In this document: in pieces, positions 25,959 through 34,676 of the stretch
Position numbering within the stretch: position 1 is the stretch's first letter
Layout of the letters: every line of letters begins with the position of its first letter
Source: JBFIHF01 sp964411125
GTDB taxonomy: Bacteria; Myxococcota_A; Bradymonadia; Bradymonadales; Bradymonadaceae
Direction of reading: 5' to 3'
Length of the DNA: 50,125 nucleotides
NCBI GenBank assembly: GCA_964411125.1
Contig: CAYPJU010000044.1
Coordinates: 1 to 50,125 of the forward strand
Notes under the pieces: generated by a model
The model's database searches: none
What the model was told of the DNA's origin: nothing
Seen by the model: only the letters and a program-made list of their open reading frames with translations
Translations under genes and position numbers: made by a program

Positions 25959-27755
25959 TCAGGGAGCCGGCAGCAGGACCGCGTCGATGACGTGGACGAC
26001 ACCGGTCAAGGTGCGGATGTCGACGAGCGTCGCGACGACGTTCGCCGTGTTGCCCGCACCGTCGGTGATGGAGACCGAACCGTCGGCCGCCACGTTGATC
26101 GTGATGTCACCGTTGAGCGTCGTGACCGTCTGGCCGTCGGTCAGGTCGGTGCTGAGCGCCTGACCCGCCGCCGCGTGGTGCGAGAGGACGGCGTCGAGAT
26201 CGGCCTGAGCGACCGTGCCGAGGTCGATGCCCGAGGCAGCGAACGCGGCGTTGGTGGGGGCGAACACCGTGATCGGCGCGTCACCCGTCAGCGTCGACGG
26301 CGCCAACGCTGCCTGGACTCCGGCCGAGGAAGCTCCCACGGCGGTGACGAGCGTCGACAGATCGGCAGTCGCTCCGGCGACCTCCAGAATCGTCGGCGGC
26401 ACGATCACCTGGTCCATCACGTGGATGACGCCGTTCGAAGCCACTACGTCGGTCGTGGTGCTCAGGTCGGCTCCGCCAATCTCGACGGGGCTCGCCGACG
26501 TATCCACCGCGAGCGGGAGATTCGCGAGGCTCGTGAACGCAGACTCTGCAGCGACTTCGGACTCCGTGTACTCACCACCGACGACGTGGTGCAGGAGGAT
26601 GTTGGCGATCACGTCACCGGAGACCGGCGAGAGGTCGACGCCAAGGGCGGTGAAGGCTGCATCGGTCGGGGCGAACACCGTGAGAGGGCCGTCTCCCGAA
26701 AGCGCCGCGTCGAGTCCGGTCGCCGTGGCGGCCGAGAGCAGCGTCGTGAAGTCGCCCACCGCGTCCGCGACTTCGACGATGTTCGGCGAGGCGGTCGGCA
26801 TCAGCACGCCGTCGATCAGATGGACGACGCCGTTCGCGAGTCGAATGTCGGTGCCGACGACAGCGCTGGCGTTCCCCGCCGCGTCGACGAGCGACACGGA
26901 GCTACCTTCGATCGACACCGTGACGTCGCTCCCGTTCGCCATCGTGATCGTCTGACCGTCGGAGAGGTCGCCGGCGAGAGTCTGCCCCCCCGCGACGTGG
27001 TAAGTGAGCACACCATCGAGCGCTGCTTGATCGGCGAGCAGCGCGTTCAGGTCGGCCTCCGGGATGGCGGCGAACGCGGAGTTGACCGGTGCGAACACCG
27101 TGATCGGTCCTTCCGCCGCGAGCGCCGTCTTCACATCGTCCGACGATGCGTCCACAGCCGTGACCAGCGTCGAAAGGTCCGCGGTGGCAGCGGCCGCCTC
27201 CAGGATCGTGGGCGGCAGGAGTACCTCGTCGATTACGTGGATGATCCCGTTCGAGGCTTCGACGTCGAGCGTCTCCGAGAGCGGAAGGTCCGCGACGGTG
27301 AGCTGCGTGTTCGCCGCCGTGTCGAGCGTCGCCTCGGCAGTCACCGCGGCGCTGTCGAGCGACCCGGGGACCACATGATGAAGCAGCACGTTCGCGAGGA
27401 GATCCGGGTCGGAGGGCGCTGCGTCCCCGAGCGCGGCGAACGCCTCGTCCGTCGGCGCGAAGACCGTGAACGGCCCACCGTCGGCCAGCGTCGCGTCCAG
27501 ACCGGCCGTGACCGCGGCCGACACCAGCGAGTCGAAGCCCGTTTCGGTCGCCACGTCGACGAGGTTCGCCTCCCCCTCGCCGTTGTTCGGGGCGACCGTC
27601 GTTCCGTTGTTGGTCCCGGCTGTCCCGTTGTTCGTCGCGACGGTGCCGTTGTTCGTCCCGCCGTTGTTCGTGTCACCGTTGTTGTCGTTGTTTCCTCCGC
27701 ACGCGACGGCAAGCGCGAGGGGAAGTGCGAGAAGGCTTCGATTCAAGAGTTTCAT
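25959..27755 (-). CDS. Four-domain fasciclin (FAS1) lipoprotein
   Basis: A 598-residue lipoprotein with lipobox ALAVAC (Cys19) and an Asn/Gly/Thr-rich linker of NNGT repeats (about 20-60). Four FAS1 domains follow, each recognised by FTVFAPT-type and HHVV-type motifs and a terminal box such as NGIIHVIDEVLLPP, NGVVHLIDGVLMP, NGVIHVMDQVIVPP and GVVHVIDAVLLP. FAS1 proteins mediate adhesion and also appear in singlet-oxygen and light-stress regulons. ATG 27755 has GGGAG upstream; the in-frame ATG at 27803 is an extension before the signal peptide. A CarH-like regulator is encoded upstream on the same strand. Confidence 0.92.
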   Translation of the reverse strand: MKLLNRSLLALPLALAVACGGNNDNNGDTNNGGTNNGTVATNNGTAGTNNGTTVAPNNGEGEANLVDVATETGFDSLVSAAVTAGLDATLADGGPFTVFAPTDEAFAALGDAAPSDPDLLANVLLHHVVPGSLDSAAVTAEATLDTAANTQLTVADLPLSETLDVEASNGIIHVIDEVLLPPTILEAAAATADLSTLVTAVDASSDDVKTALAAEGPITVFAPVNSAFAAIPEADLNALLADQAALDGVLTYHVAGGQTLAGDLSDGQTITMANGSDVTVSIEGSSVSLVDAAGNASAVVGTDIRLANGVVHLIDGVLMPTASPNIVEVADAVGDFTTLLSAATATGLDAALSGDGPLTVFAPTDAAFTALGVDLSPVSGDVIANILLHHVVGGEYTESEVAAESAFTSLANLPLAVDTSASPVEIGGADLSTTTDVVASNGVIHVMDQVIVPPTILEVAGATADLSTLVTAVGASSAGVQAALAPSTLTGDAPITVFAPTNAAFAASGIDLGTVAQADLDAVLSHHAAAGQALSTDLTDGQTVTTLNGDITINVAADGSVSITDGAGNTANVVATLVDIRTLTGVVHVIDAVLLPAP

Positions 27756-28119
27756 GTCGTTCTCCCTTCGATGGATGTCAGTTGGATCTGGACGACGGGC
27801 CAATCATGTCCACCCCGCCGATGGTTTCCAACAATTAAATCGCCCAAACCGTTCACACTACGACCGACCGATTACAAGAATCCACTGCCAATACACCATG
27901 AAAACCCGATAAAACCAGAATATTAGGGCTGAAGAGCGCATTTGCCCCAGGCGCCACAAACGTCTAAAACGCTCACTCAACGCACTGTTTCAGATACGAG
28001 AAGATCCCCCCGCAGTCGACGCGCCGAAAACCCGCGAGCGCAGAGACGCCCGTTCCCGTTCACGCGAGACCTTGGAGGGATTGAATAGGATAGGGAAAAG
28101 ATGAGCAGGATTCCGCGCG
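27756..28119. other. Gene-free, relatively AT-rich stretch upstream of the fasciclin gene
   Basis: 364 bases without a credible gene. About 27830-27970 is markedly lower in GC than the rest of the window (runs such as ACAATTAAAT, AAAACCCGATAAAACC). Most likely it is the promoter region of the fasciclin gene and the 3' end of the CarH-like gene. I see no clear -35/-10 pair and no tRNA or riboswitch. Confidence 0.5.
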
Positions 28120-28881
28120 TCAGGAGGAACGCAGGGCGCTTGCCCACTCCTGAAACTGTGCCCAGCCCGCGAATCGGCGCCCTCCTTCCGACGGCCAGGG
28201 GGCTCGTCCGCCCAGCACCAGCGGCACACCGCTCTCTTCGGCCGCAGGCGCTACAGCCTCCACGACCGCGCGCAGCGTCTCGGCGTCCGAGTTCGCCGAA
28301 GCGGAAAGAGCGAGCAGCGACATCGGCTCGTTACGAACGATTCGGACGAGCTCATCGGTCGGAGTGTTCGCCCCGACCCATTCGGTGGGAAAACCGATGT
28401 CACGCAGCACGACCTCCACCAGCGACAGACCCAGAGTGTGCGGGTCGCCGGGAGGGGTCGCCAGAAACGCTGGCGGGCTGGGGTCGAACTGAAACCTGTC
28501 GCACAGACGCGCCAGTACCCGGGACAACTTCGCCGTCGCCCGATGCTCGTCGGCCACCGACAGCTCGCCGGCAACCCAGCGCTCACCGATCTGCTCGAGC
28601 GTCGAACCCAGCCGCGTGACGATTTCGATCCACGTCGCCCCCTCCGCGCGCGCCCCGAGCAGGACGACCTCGAGCTCCAGCGCGGTCGACTCCAACACGA
28701 TGTCGACCCAAGGCTCCGCCTCCACACCCGTCATCCGCAGAACGTCGGCCCGCCGGTAACGACGGTGCCCTCCGGCGGTGCGACGGTGGCCAATCAAGCC
28801 ATCGTTGGCCCATCGTTTGATCGTCGAACCGCTCACTCCGGCCAGCTCGGCAGCTTCTTCGGTTTTCAACCATTCTACCAT
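28120..28881 (-). CDS. CarH/LitR-like B12-binding MerR-family regulator
   Basis: A 253-residue regulator. The N-terminal MerR/excisionase-type winged helix, about residues 5-50, has TIKRWANDGLI and GGHRRY. The four-helix B12 cap region holds Trp102 and Glu112-His113 (ELSVADEHRAT). The cobalamin-binding Rossmann domain contains DPHTLG (Asp146, His148, Gly151), the lower-ligand motif. The spacings from Trp to Glu-His and to the ligand His match those I recall for Thermus CarH, a repressor whose adenosylcobalamin is broken by light. The residue next to the Trp is Val103 where CarH has its second coordinating His. It probably acts on its own divergent promoter or the fasciclin gene; targets are inferred. 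Confidence 0.82.
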   Translation of the reverse strand: MVEWLKTEEAAELAGVSGSTIKRWANDGLIGHRRTAGGHRRYRRADVLRMTGVEAEPWVDIVLESTALELEVVLLGARAEGATWIEIVTRLGSTLEQIGERWVAGELSVADEHRATAKLSRVLARLCDRFQFDPSPPAFLATPPGDPHTLGLSLVEVVLRDIGFPTEWVGANTPTDELVRIVRNEPMSLLALSASANSDAETLRAVVEAVAPAAEESGVPLVLGGRAPWPSEGGRRFAGWAQFQEWASALRSS

Positions 28882-28914
28882 GCTTCTACTCTATGCCCCC
28901 CGACCGCCCGAACA

Positions 28915-28939
28915 AACACGAGTTTTCGGAAACGGTGTT
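28915..28939. promoter_or_regulatory. Inverted repeat, candidate operator of the CarH-like regulator
   Basis: AACAC (28915-28919) and GTGTT (28935-28939) enclose a second inverted pair, GTTT and AAAC, about TCGG. The whole is an imperfect 25-base palindrome with one extra base. It lies 34 bases upstream of the regulator start, in the 184-base spacer shared with the divergent transporter gene. Confidence 0.4.
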
Positions 28940-29065
28940 ATCCCATGTCGACTCCGACCAAAACGGTCTCAGCTCGCGACGAATCGCATCCCGACCGCCC
29001 GCGAACTGTCATCTACGCGATCCGCGGCTATAATCCCCGCTCCTCGTTCCGCCGAATTTGTATCG

Positions 29066-31363
29066 ATGGCCCCGAACCCCGTTTCCGACAACGAATCCAG
29101 CCAGGAGCTGATCAACCCTCGAACCGGTAATCCGCTCCTGGCGACCGACCAACTCCCCGCCGTGCAACGACAGCGCACCGCCGCGTTCCGCGAGGCGCTC
29201 AACGCCCCGAACGGCAAGCGCGGGCTCGGAACGTTCGTCGGCGTCTTCCGCCCGACGGTCATGACGATCCTCGGCGTGATGATGTACCTGCGCCTCGGAT
29301 GGGTGGTGGGAGAGGTCGGACTCCTCGGCGCCTTCGGCGTCCTGCTCGTCATCTACTCGATCACGTCCTGCACGGCGCTCTCGCTCAGCTCCATCTCGAC
29401 CAACGTCCGAGTCGCCGGAGGCGGCGTCTTCTCCATCATCAGCCAGTCGCTCGGCCTCGAATCGGGCGGCGCGATCGGTATCCCACTCTATCTCGCGCAG
29501 GCCCTCTCCGCCGGCCTCTACATGTACGGCTTCACCGAGGCGTGGGTGCACATCTTCCCCCACCACCCCCAGTGGGCCGTCCTCGCGAGCATCTTCGTCG
29601 TCGTCTGGGTCGCCACCGCCGTCAGCTCGAAGTTCGTCTTCCGGCTGCAGGGCCTCGTGATGTGGATCGTCCTCGCCTCGCTCATCACGGTGACCCTCGG
29701 CCTGCCATCCTTCGAGACCGCGCGCATCGAGTCGTTCAACACCCCCGCATGGTGGGGCGAAGGGAACTTCTGGGCCGTCTTCGCGGTCTTCTTCCCCGCC
29801 GGCACCGGCATCATGGTCGGCTCCACCCTCGCCGACACCCTCGACAAACCGAGCCGCAGCATCCCCCGCGGGACGATGGCCGCCGTCGTGATGTCTTTCC
29901 TCGTCTACGGCTCCTTCGCCATCTGGTACGCGCTCGTCGCGACCCCCGAGGAACTTCGCACCGACTATCTCATCGTCGCGAAACGCGCCGCCTGGGAGCC
30001 CCTCGTGTTCGCCGGCATCATGGCCTCCACCTTCACCGCCGCCCTCTCCTCGCTCGTCGCCGCCCCCCGCGTCCTGCGAGCCCTCGGAGAGCACCGGATT
30101 CTCCCTTACTCCGACTTCTTCGTGAAGAGCACGAAGAGCGGGGACCCGGTCAACGCCTCGATCTTCACCGGCATCCTCGTCGGCTCGGCCCTGATGCTCG
30201 GGTCGCTGGACCGCGTCGCCGTCCTGATCACGATGTTCTTCTTGCTCACTTACCTCTTCGTGAACGTCGTGGTCCTCATCGAGCAGTCCCTCGCGATGGT
30301 CTCGTTCCGCCCCCGCTTCAAGATCTCCATCCTCATCCCGATCTTCGGCACCTTCGGCTGCGCGATGGCGTTCTTCATCATCTCGCCGACATTCGCTCTG
30401 ATCGCGATCCTGGTCGTGCTCGGCATCTACATCTGGCTCACGAACCGCGACCTCAACACCCCATGGGAGACCGTCCGAAGTAGTATCTTCGTGTCCGTGG
30501 TCGACTGGGCGGCCCGCAAGATCGCTGCCCAGTCCGACGAGGCCAACGAACGGGCCTGGAAGCCCGACCTCCTCGTCCCCGTCTCCAACCGCGCCCAGCT
30601 CGACGGATCGTTCCGGTTCTTGCGGGCGATCGTCTACCCCAAGGGTTCGATCCAGGTGGTCGGCGTGGGCGAACGCGAGTCGCTGCCGACCTCCGACCTC
30701 CGCAAGCTCGGCGAGACCGTCCGCGCGTTTCGTGAGCACGACCTCTACGCGACCTCTTTCGTGCTCGATTCCCCCGATCTGGTACAGGGCGTCCGACATT
30801 GTTGCGCCGTCATGAGCGGCAGCCACTTCCGCCCCAACGTCCTCTACACCCTCGTCCATCAACAGGACGACGACACGCTGCAGCGGCTCCTCGACGTCTG
30901 CCACGAGAACGATCTCGGGGCAGCCTTCCTCCAGCTTCACCCCGAGGCTGGCTTCGGCCGCGAGCACGAGATCAACGTCTGGGTCCGCGACCAGAGCCCC
31001 GACTGGCACCTCGGCCTGCGCCTCGCCAACCTCGACCTCGCGATCCTGAGCGCCTACCAGATCTCGCGAAACTGGGGCGGCAAGCTCCGCCTCATCACCG
31101 CGGTCGCCAACCCGGAGGACGCCGAGATGGCGCGAGCCTATCTCGACCAACTCATCGAGGACGCACGCCTCCCTCCCTCCACGCAAACCTGGGTCTTCGA
31201 GGGGAAGTTCATGGACGCGGTCGACGCCTGTCCCCGGGCCGACCTCCACGTCATGGGGCTCGCCCCCACCATCGACCGCGCGTTCCTCGAGTCGATGAGC
31301 AGACGGACGAACAGCTCAGTCCTCTTCATCCGCGACTCGGGCCGAGAGAGCGCCCTCGCCTGA
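29066..31363 (+). CDS. APC-superfamily transporter, cation-chloride cotransporter (SLC12-like)
   Basis: A 765-residue inner-membrane transporter. Residues about 1-50 are cytoplasmic, about 55-480 hold roughly 12 helices, and the C-terminal 270 residues form the soluble SLC12-type domain. Typical features are the first-helix TILGVMMYLRLGWVVGE, SITSCTALSLSSI, VAGGGVFSIISQSLG and FFPAGTGIMVGS (helix 6 of the CCC family). Bacterial members are thought to move amino acids or K/Na/Cl; substrate unknown. The start at ATG 29066 fits the family; the frame is open upstream to 28778 but overlaps the regulator gene. Followed nine bases later by a small Cys-rich protein gene. Confidence 0.87.
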   Translation: MAPNPVSDNESSQELINPRTGNPLLATDQLPAVQRQRTAAFREALNAPNGKRGLGTFVGVFRPTVMTILGVMMYLRLGWVVGEVGLLGAFGVLLVIYSITSCTALSLSSISTNVRVAGGGVFSIISQSLGLESGGAIGIPLYLAQALSAGLYMYGFTEAWVHIFPHHPQWAVLASIFVVVWVATAVSSKFVFRLQGLVMWIVLASLITVTLGLPSFETARIESFNTPAWWGEGNFWAVFAVFFPAGTGIMVGSTLADTLDKPSRSIPRGTMAAVVMSFLVYGSFAIWYALVATPEELRTDYLIVAKRAAWEPLVFAGIMASTFTAALSSLVAAPRVLRALGEHRILPYSDFFVKSTKSGDPVNASIFTGILVGSALMLGSLDRVAVLITMFFLLTYLFVNVVVLIEQSLAMVSFRPRFKISILIPIFGTFGCAMAFFIISPTFALIAILVVLGIYIWLTNRDLNTPWETVRSSIFVSVVDWAARKIAAQSDEANERAWKPDLLVPVSNRAQLDGSFRFLRAIVYPKGSIQVVGVGERESLPTSDLRKLGETVRAFREHDLYATSFVLDSPDLVQGVRHCCAVMSGSHFRPNVLYTLVHQQDDDTLQRLLDVCHENDLGAAFLQLHPEAGFGREHEINVWVRDQSPDWHLGLRLANLDLAILSAYQISRNWGGKLRLITAVANPEDAEMARAYLDQLIEDARLPPSTQTWVFEGKFMDAVDACPRADLHVMGLAPTIDRAFLESMSRRTNSSVLFIRDSGRESALA

Positions 31364-31372
31364 GGCCGACCG

Positions 31373-31648
31373 ATGAGCGACCGCGACCTTCCCGTCTCTT
31401 GCAGAAACCACGGCTCCACGCCATCCACCTACGTCTGCCGGCACCTCGCTCGCGATTCCGGCCGGGGTTACTTTCCGGCCTTCGAGCCCGACGAAGAGGA
31501 CCCGTGGCCCGATGCCTGGTGCGGCGACTGCGAGAAGATGTTTCTGGAACGCGGCGAATGGACGGAGTCCGCGATGGAGATGGCCGCGGTCGCGGTGCTC
31601 TGCACCCACTGCTACGAGGCGGCGCGGGAGAGGAATCAGCTTGCCTGA
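31373..31648 (+). CDS. Small Cys-rich (putative zinc-binding) protein
   Basis: A 91-residue soluble protein with Cys pairs placed like zinc ligands: SCRNHGS...YVCRHL near the N-terminus, WCGDCEKMF in the middle and LCTHCYEAA near the end. Spacing suggests one or two zinc sites. It resembles small conserved bacterial hypothetical proteins whose function is not known. It starts nine bases after the transporter stop, so it is probably in the same transcript. Confidence 0.7.
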   Translation: MSDRDLPVSCRNHGSTPSTYVCRHLARDSGRGYFPAFEPDEEDPWPDAWCGDCEKMFLERGEWTESAMEMAAVAVLCTHCYEAARERNQLA

Positions 31649-31744
31649 CCACGATTTACGCCCCTAAGGGACACCCGCCGTTCGCAAGCCGCCCAACGGA
31701 AGAACGAACATCACACCTGCCTGACTTCACCCCAGGACGTCGAC

Positions 31745-32089
31745 ATGTTTGCAGCTCGAGTGTTTCTGATTCTCAGCGCAATTCTCCTATGGTGCATCAC
31801 CGTGGTCGTCACGCTGGAGTACGGCCTCAACTGGCCCGCGGTGCTGCTCACAGACCTTCAAGCGATGAACTGGCGCACGCAGTTCGACGTCGATTTCCTG
31901 GTGTATCTAGTTCTGGTCGCGGTCTGGGTGGCATGGAAGGAGCGCTGGGGCGCCCGAGGATTGGCGCTCGGCTTCGCCTGCTTCAACGGCGGGGTCTTCG
32001 TGTTCCCCTACCTGCTCTTCTGCGTCGTCCGAAGCGACGGCGATCCCAGGAAGCTGCTTTTGGGCGCCCGGTTTGACGACGCCCGCTGA
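31745..32089 (+). CDS. Small membrane protein
   Basis: A 114-residue protein with about three hydrophobic segments: residues 1-28, 51-66 and 75-98. There is a conserved-looking WVAWKERWGARGLALG and a terminal GDPRKLLLG motif. The layout is reminiscent of the DUF1475/DUF2834 group of small membrane proteins, but I cannot confirm it. Start ATG 31745 gives the first helix at once. Same strand as the transporter and the Cys-rich gene, 96 bases further on. Confidence 0.6.
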   Translation: MFAARVFLILSAILLWCITVVVTLEYGLNWPAVLLTDLQAMNWRTQFDVDFLVYLVLVAVWVAWKERWGARGLALGFACFNGGVFVFPYLLFCVVRSDGDPRKLLLGARFDDAR

Positions 32090-32477
32090 AGATCTCTCAC
32101 CCACCACCCTCACTTCGTTCGGGCCCCTTTCAAGGCCCCCCGACCATCGCCCGGGCAGAGCTCTCCCGGCTCCGCGAAACGTCGAAGTTTCGCAGCGGGT
32201 GAAGCTCTGGCCGCCTCCCGGGCCGGCGAGAGCGCCAGTATCGCCGGACCGGAAGGAACCTATGGTCTCTTCGTTATCGGCAGGACGAGATCTCCGTTGC
32301 GAAGTTTTTCGACGGATGGCTGCAATCCCAGCTCTCATGCGGCATCCAAGCGCCCCAGCGCTGTTTCCTTTGGGAGCGCCTGCCGCCCAAAGTGGGAAGT
32401 CGACGCCTTTCTGGACGGCCCGGGACAACCAATTTTTCTTCCGCAAGAACGGCAGTTCGGCGGTACTCATCGGTCTA
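32090..32477. other. Gene-free stretch with a perfect stem-loop
   Basis: 388 bases before kinase 2. The kinase frame is open through it, but I see no conserved sequence or good start. GCGAAAC (32174-32180) pairs perfectly with GTTTCGC (32187-32193) over a 6-base loop. No T-tract follows. The rest shows nothing I can identify. Confidence 0.4.
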
Positions 32478-34631
32478 ATGGATACCCACGACATCGACCT
32501 CGTCGGCGAAACCTTCGCCGGGACGTACCGCGTCGAAGCGAAGCTCGGCGAAGGCGGCGTGGGCGCCGTATTTCGAGCCACCCGGCTGACCGACGGAAGA
32601 CCGTTCGCGCTGAAGGTGCTCCACCGGGGTGGGGAACAACTGGAGGCCCGATTCGAGCGCGAAGCACGACTGATCGATGAACTGCGCCACCCCGGCATCG
32701 TGCGGTTGGTCGATTTCGGTCGCGACGAGCGTCTGGCGATCTCTTACCTCGTCATGGACCTCGTCCAGGGTCCACCACTTTCTCGCTTCGTCGAGAGCGG
32801 CATCATGCAGTGCGAGGTCGCCCTCCACCTCACCGCACGCATCGCGGACGCCCTCGCCGACGCCCACCAGCACGGCGTCATCCATCGCGACCTGAAGCCC
32901 GCCAACATCATCATCGTCGGTCCCGCGCACGACCTCGCGCCGGTCGTCGTCGACTTCGGCATCGCTCGCTCCACCGACGCCGCATACCAGGGCCTTACCA
33001 ACGAAGGAGCGATCTTCGGCACCGTCCTCTACATGGCACCCGAACAGGTTCGCAGTTCACGGGTTGGACCTCCCGCCGACGTCTACGCGCTTGGCGCGAC
33101 GCTCTTCGAGATGCTCACCGGGCGTCTGCCGATCGAGCCGGATCGCCACCCGATGCAGACGCTGATGGCCAAGCAGACGCAGGTCCCGCCGCGGGTGAAC
33201 CAGTGCGTGACCGCCGACCTCGCGGTCCCACGCGAAGCTGACGATCTCGTCGCCGAAATGCTCGCGATACCTCCCGAGGCTCGGCCTACGATGGCCGAAG
33301 TCGCGGAGCGATGCCGGGCGCTGTGCGGTTTCGGCGATGCCACCCTGAAGCGGCTCGACGCCGGGCAGAACGTGAGCATCGTCCTCGATCGGGCGGACCT
33401 GCCGGTTCCCCTCCCGGTACCCCGCGCAGCGACGACGAGACGAGAACCCGCCCGACCCGTGGGTCCCGACGCGAGCGCACACACGCCTTCCGTGACGGAG
33501 AACCGCAACCGGGCCGCGCTGGGGCTCGTCAGCGTCGCTGCCGTGGCGCTCGGAATCGGCGGCGTTGCCCTGCTCGCGAGCCCTGACCGCGAACCACTCG
33601 AGCCTCCGTCGCAGGTGGTGCGTCCCGACCCGCCGTCGCAGTCTGCGGAGACCGGGGCGTCCGCCATGCAGGCGCCCCGCATCGAGCAGCCTGCTGTCGA
33701 CCTTGGCCCGCCGGCGCGGGACGCCGCGACCGTCGAGCCCGACACCGCTCCGCCCCCCGACCGATACGACACCATCCCGATCGCACCGAGCGCCGGCTGC
33801 GGAGTCCGCCACGACCCGAAACATCCGCTCCTGAAGCCAGAACACCCCCTGAATTTCGAGCGGCTTCATTTGCCAGAGAACTACGATCCGACCGTTCCGC
33901 GCCCCCTCGTCGTCGTCGTGCCGCGGCCGGACGCCGCCACGCGGGACGTGATCGAGGTCGTCGGTTTCGACGAGCTCGCTCGACAGCTCCGCTCCCCGGT
34001 ACTCGTTGTGGGGCACTCCGACCGAGGCGCGGACGACGGCATCGGCGAGCAGCTGATCCGGGTTCGAGAAGATTTCTGCGTCGACACCGGCGGCATCTTC
34101 GTCGTCGCCATCGAGCGCGGTTACAAGCTCTTCGCGGATGAAATGCAGCATGCCGAGATTCGTGGGCTCGTCGTCTCCGACTTCCGGTACTCCTTGGCCT
34201 CGAAGGCTCGACTACCGAAGGCTCGGTATCCCGTTCTCCGTCTCTCGGCAGACGACAACCCACGCGATCCGTTCACAGGAAGAAATCCTTGCGACGACGG
34301 TCGGGTGAACCCCTTCAAGCTCTCACCCTCGGCGGAGGAAGACTGGAGAGTTTGGAGACGACACCTCGGTTGTCTCTCCACGCCCCTCGTTGGCGAGTTT
34401 TTCGTTCACCCAGACGGGGCATGTACCGAATGGGAATGCGATGACGGCCCCCTCGTCACCTGCCGGGTCGCGGGAGGACGTCGCTGGACGAAGGACGAGA
34501 TCCTCACCTGGAAGGCGGATTGCGAGTCCGAAAACGTTACGACCTTCCCTCGCGTCGAAGTCATCACCAAGTTTTTCAGCCGTCTCGTTCCCCCACCCGC
34601 GTCCGAAGAAGCGAACCCAAAAAATGAATGA
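32478..34631 (+). CDS. Transmembrane Ser/Thr kinase with esterase-like ectodomain, kinase 2
   Basis: A 717-residue receptor-like kinase. The kinase domain, about 17-275, has glycine loop GEGGVG (24-29), Lys46, HRDLKPAN (136-143) and DFG (159-161), and should be active. One membrane helix at about 346-367. The roughly 350-residue periplasmic part begins with a Pro-rich linker and from about 460 resembles the PHB-depolymerase/feruloyl-esterase alpha/beta fold (HLPENYDPTVPRPLVVVVP, then VDTGGIFVV). The expected nucleophile motif GxSxG reads AIERG with Glu546 in place of Ser, so hydrolysis is unlikely. A set of Cys in the C-terminus suggests disulfides. ATG 32478 is preferred; upstream in-frame sequence lacks similarity. 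It may sense a ligand through the dead esterase. Confidence 0.82.
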   Translation: MDTHDIDLVGETFAGTYRVEAKLGEGGVGAVFRATRLTDGRPFALKVLHRGGEQLEARFEREARLIDELRHPGIVRLVDFGRDERLAISYLVMDLVQGPPLSRFVESGIMQCEVALHLTARIADALADAHQHGVIHRDLKPANIIIVGPAHDLAPVVVDFGIARSTDAAYQGLTNEGAIFGTVLYMAPEQVRSSRVGPPADVYALGATLFEMLTGRLPIEPDRHPMQTLMAKQTQVPPRVNQCVTADLAVPREADDLVAEMLAIPPEARPTMAEVAERCRALCGFGDATLKRLDAGQNVSIVLDRADLPVPLPVPRAATTRREPARPVGPDASAHTPSVTENRNRAALGLVSVAAVALGIGGVALLASPDREPLEPPSQVVRPDPPSQSAETGASAMQAPRIEQPAVDLGPPARDAATVEPDTAPPPDRYDTIPIAPSAGCGVRHDPKHPLLKPEHPLNFERLHLPENYDPTVPRPLVVVVPRPDAATRDVIEVVGFDELARQLRSPVLVVGHSDRGADDGIGEQLIRVREDFCVDTGGIFVVAIERGYKLFADEMQHAEIRGLVVSDFRYSLASKARLPKARYPVLRLSADDNPRDPFTGRNPCDDGRVNPFKLSPSAEEDWRVWRRHLGCLSTPLVGEFFVHPDGACTEWECDDGPLVTCRVAGGRRWTKDEILTWKADCESENVTTFPRVEVITKFFSRLVPPPASEEANPKNE

Positions 34632-34676
34632 CGCGCCCCGAACTCCGTATCTGTGGCACCCCAATTCGATGCCCAG

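Noticed and set aside
25956..27926. A 656-codon plus-strand frame
   Set aside because: Antisense to the fasciclin gene, Arg/Asp-rich, with repeats only because the FAS1 domains repeat.
29009..31249. A 746-codon minus-strand frame
   Set aside because: It is a high-GC shadow of the SLC12-like transporter gene with an acidic, domain-free translation.
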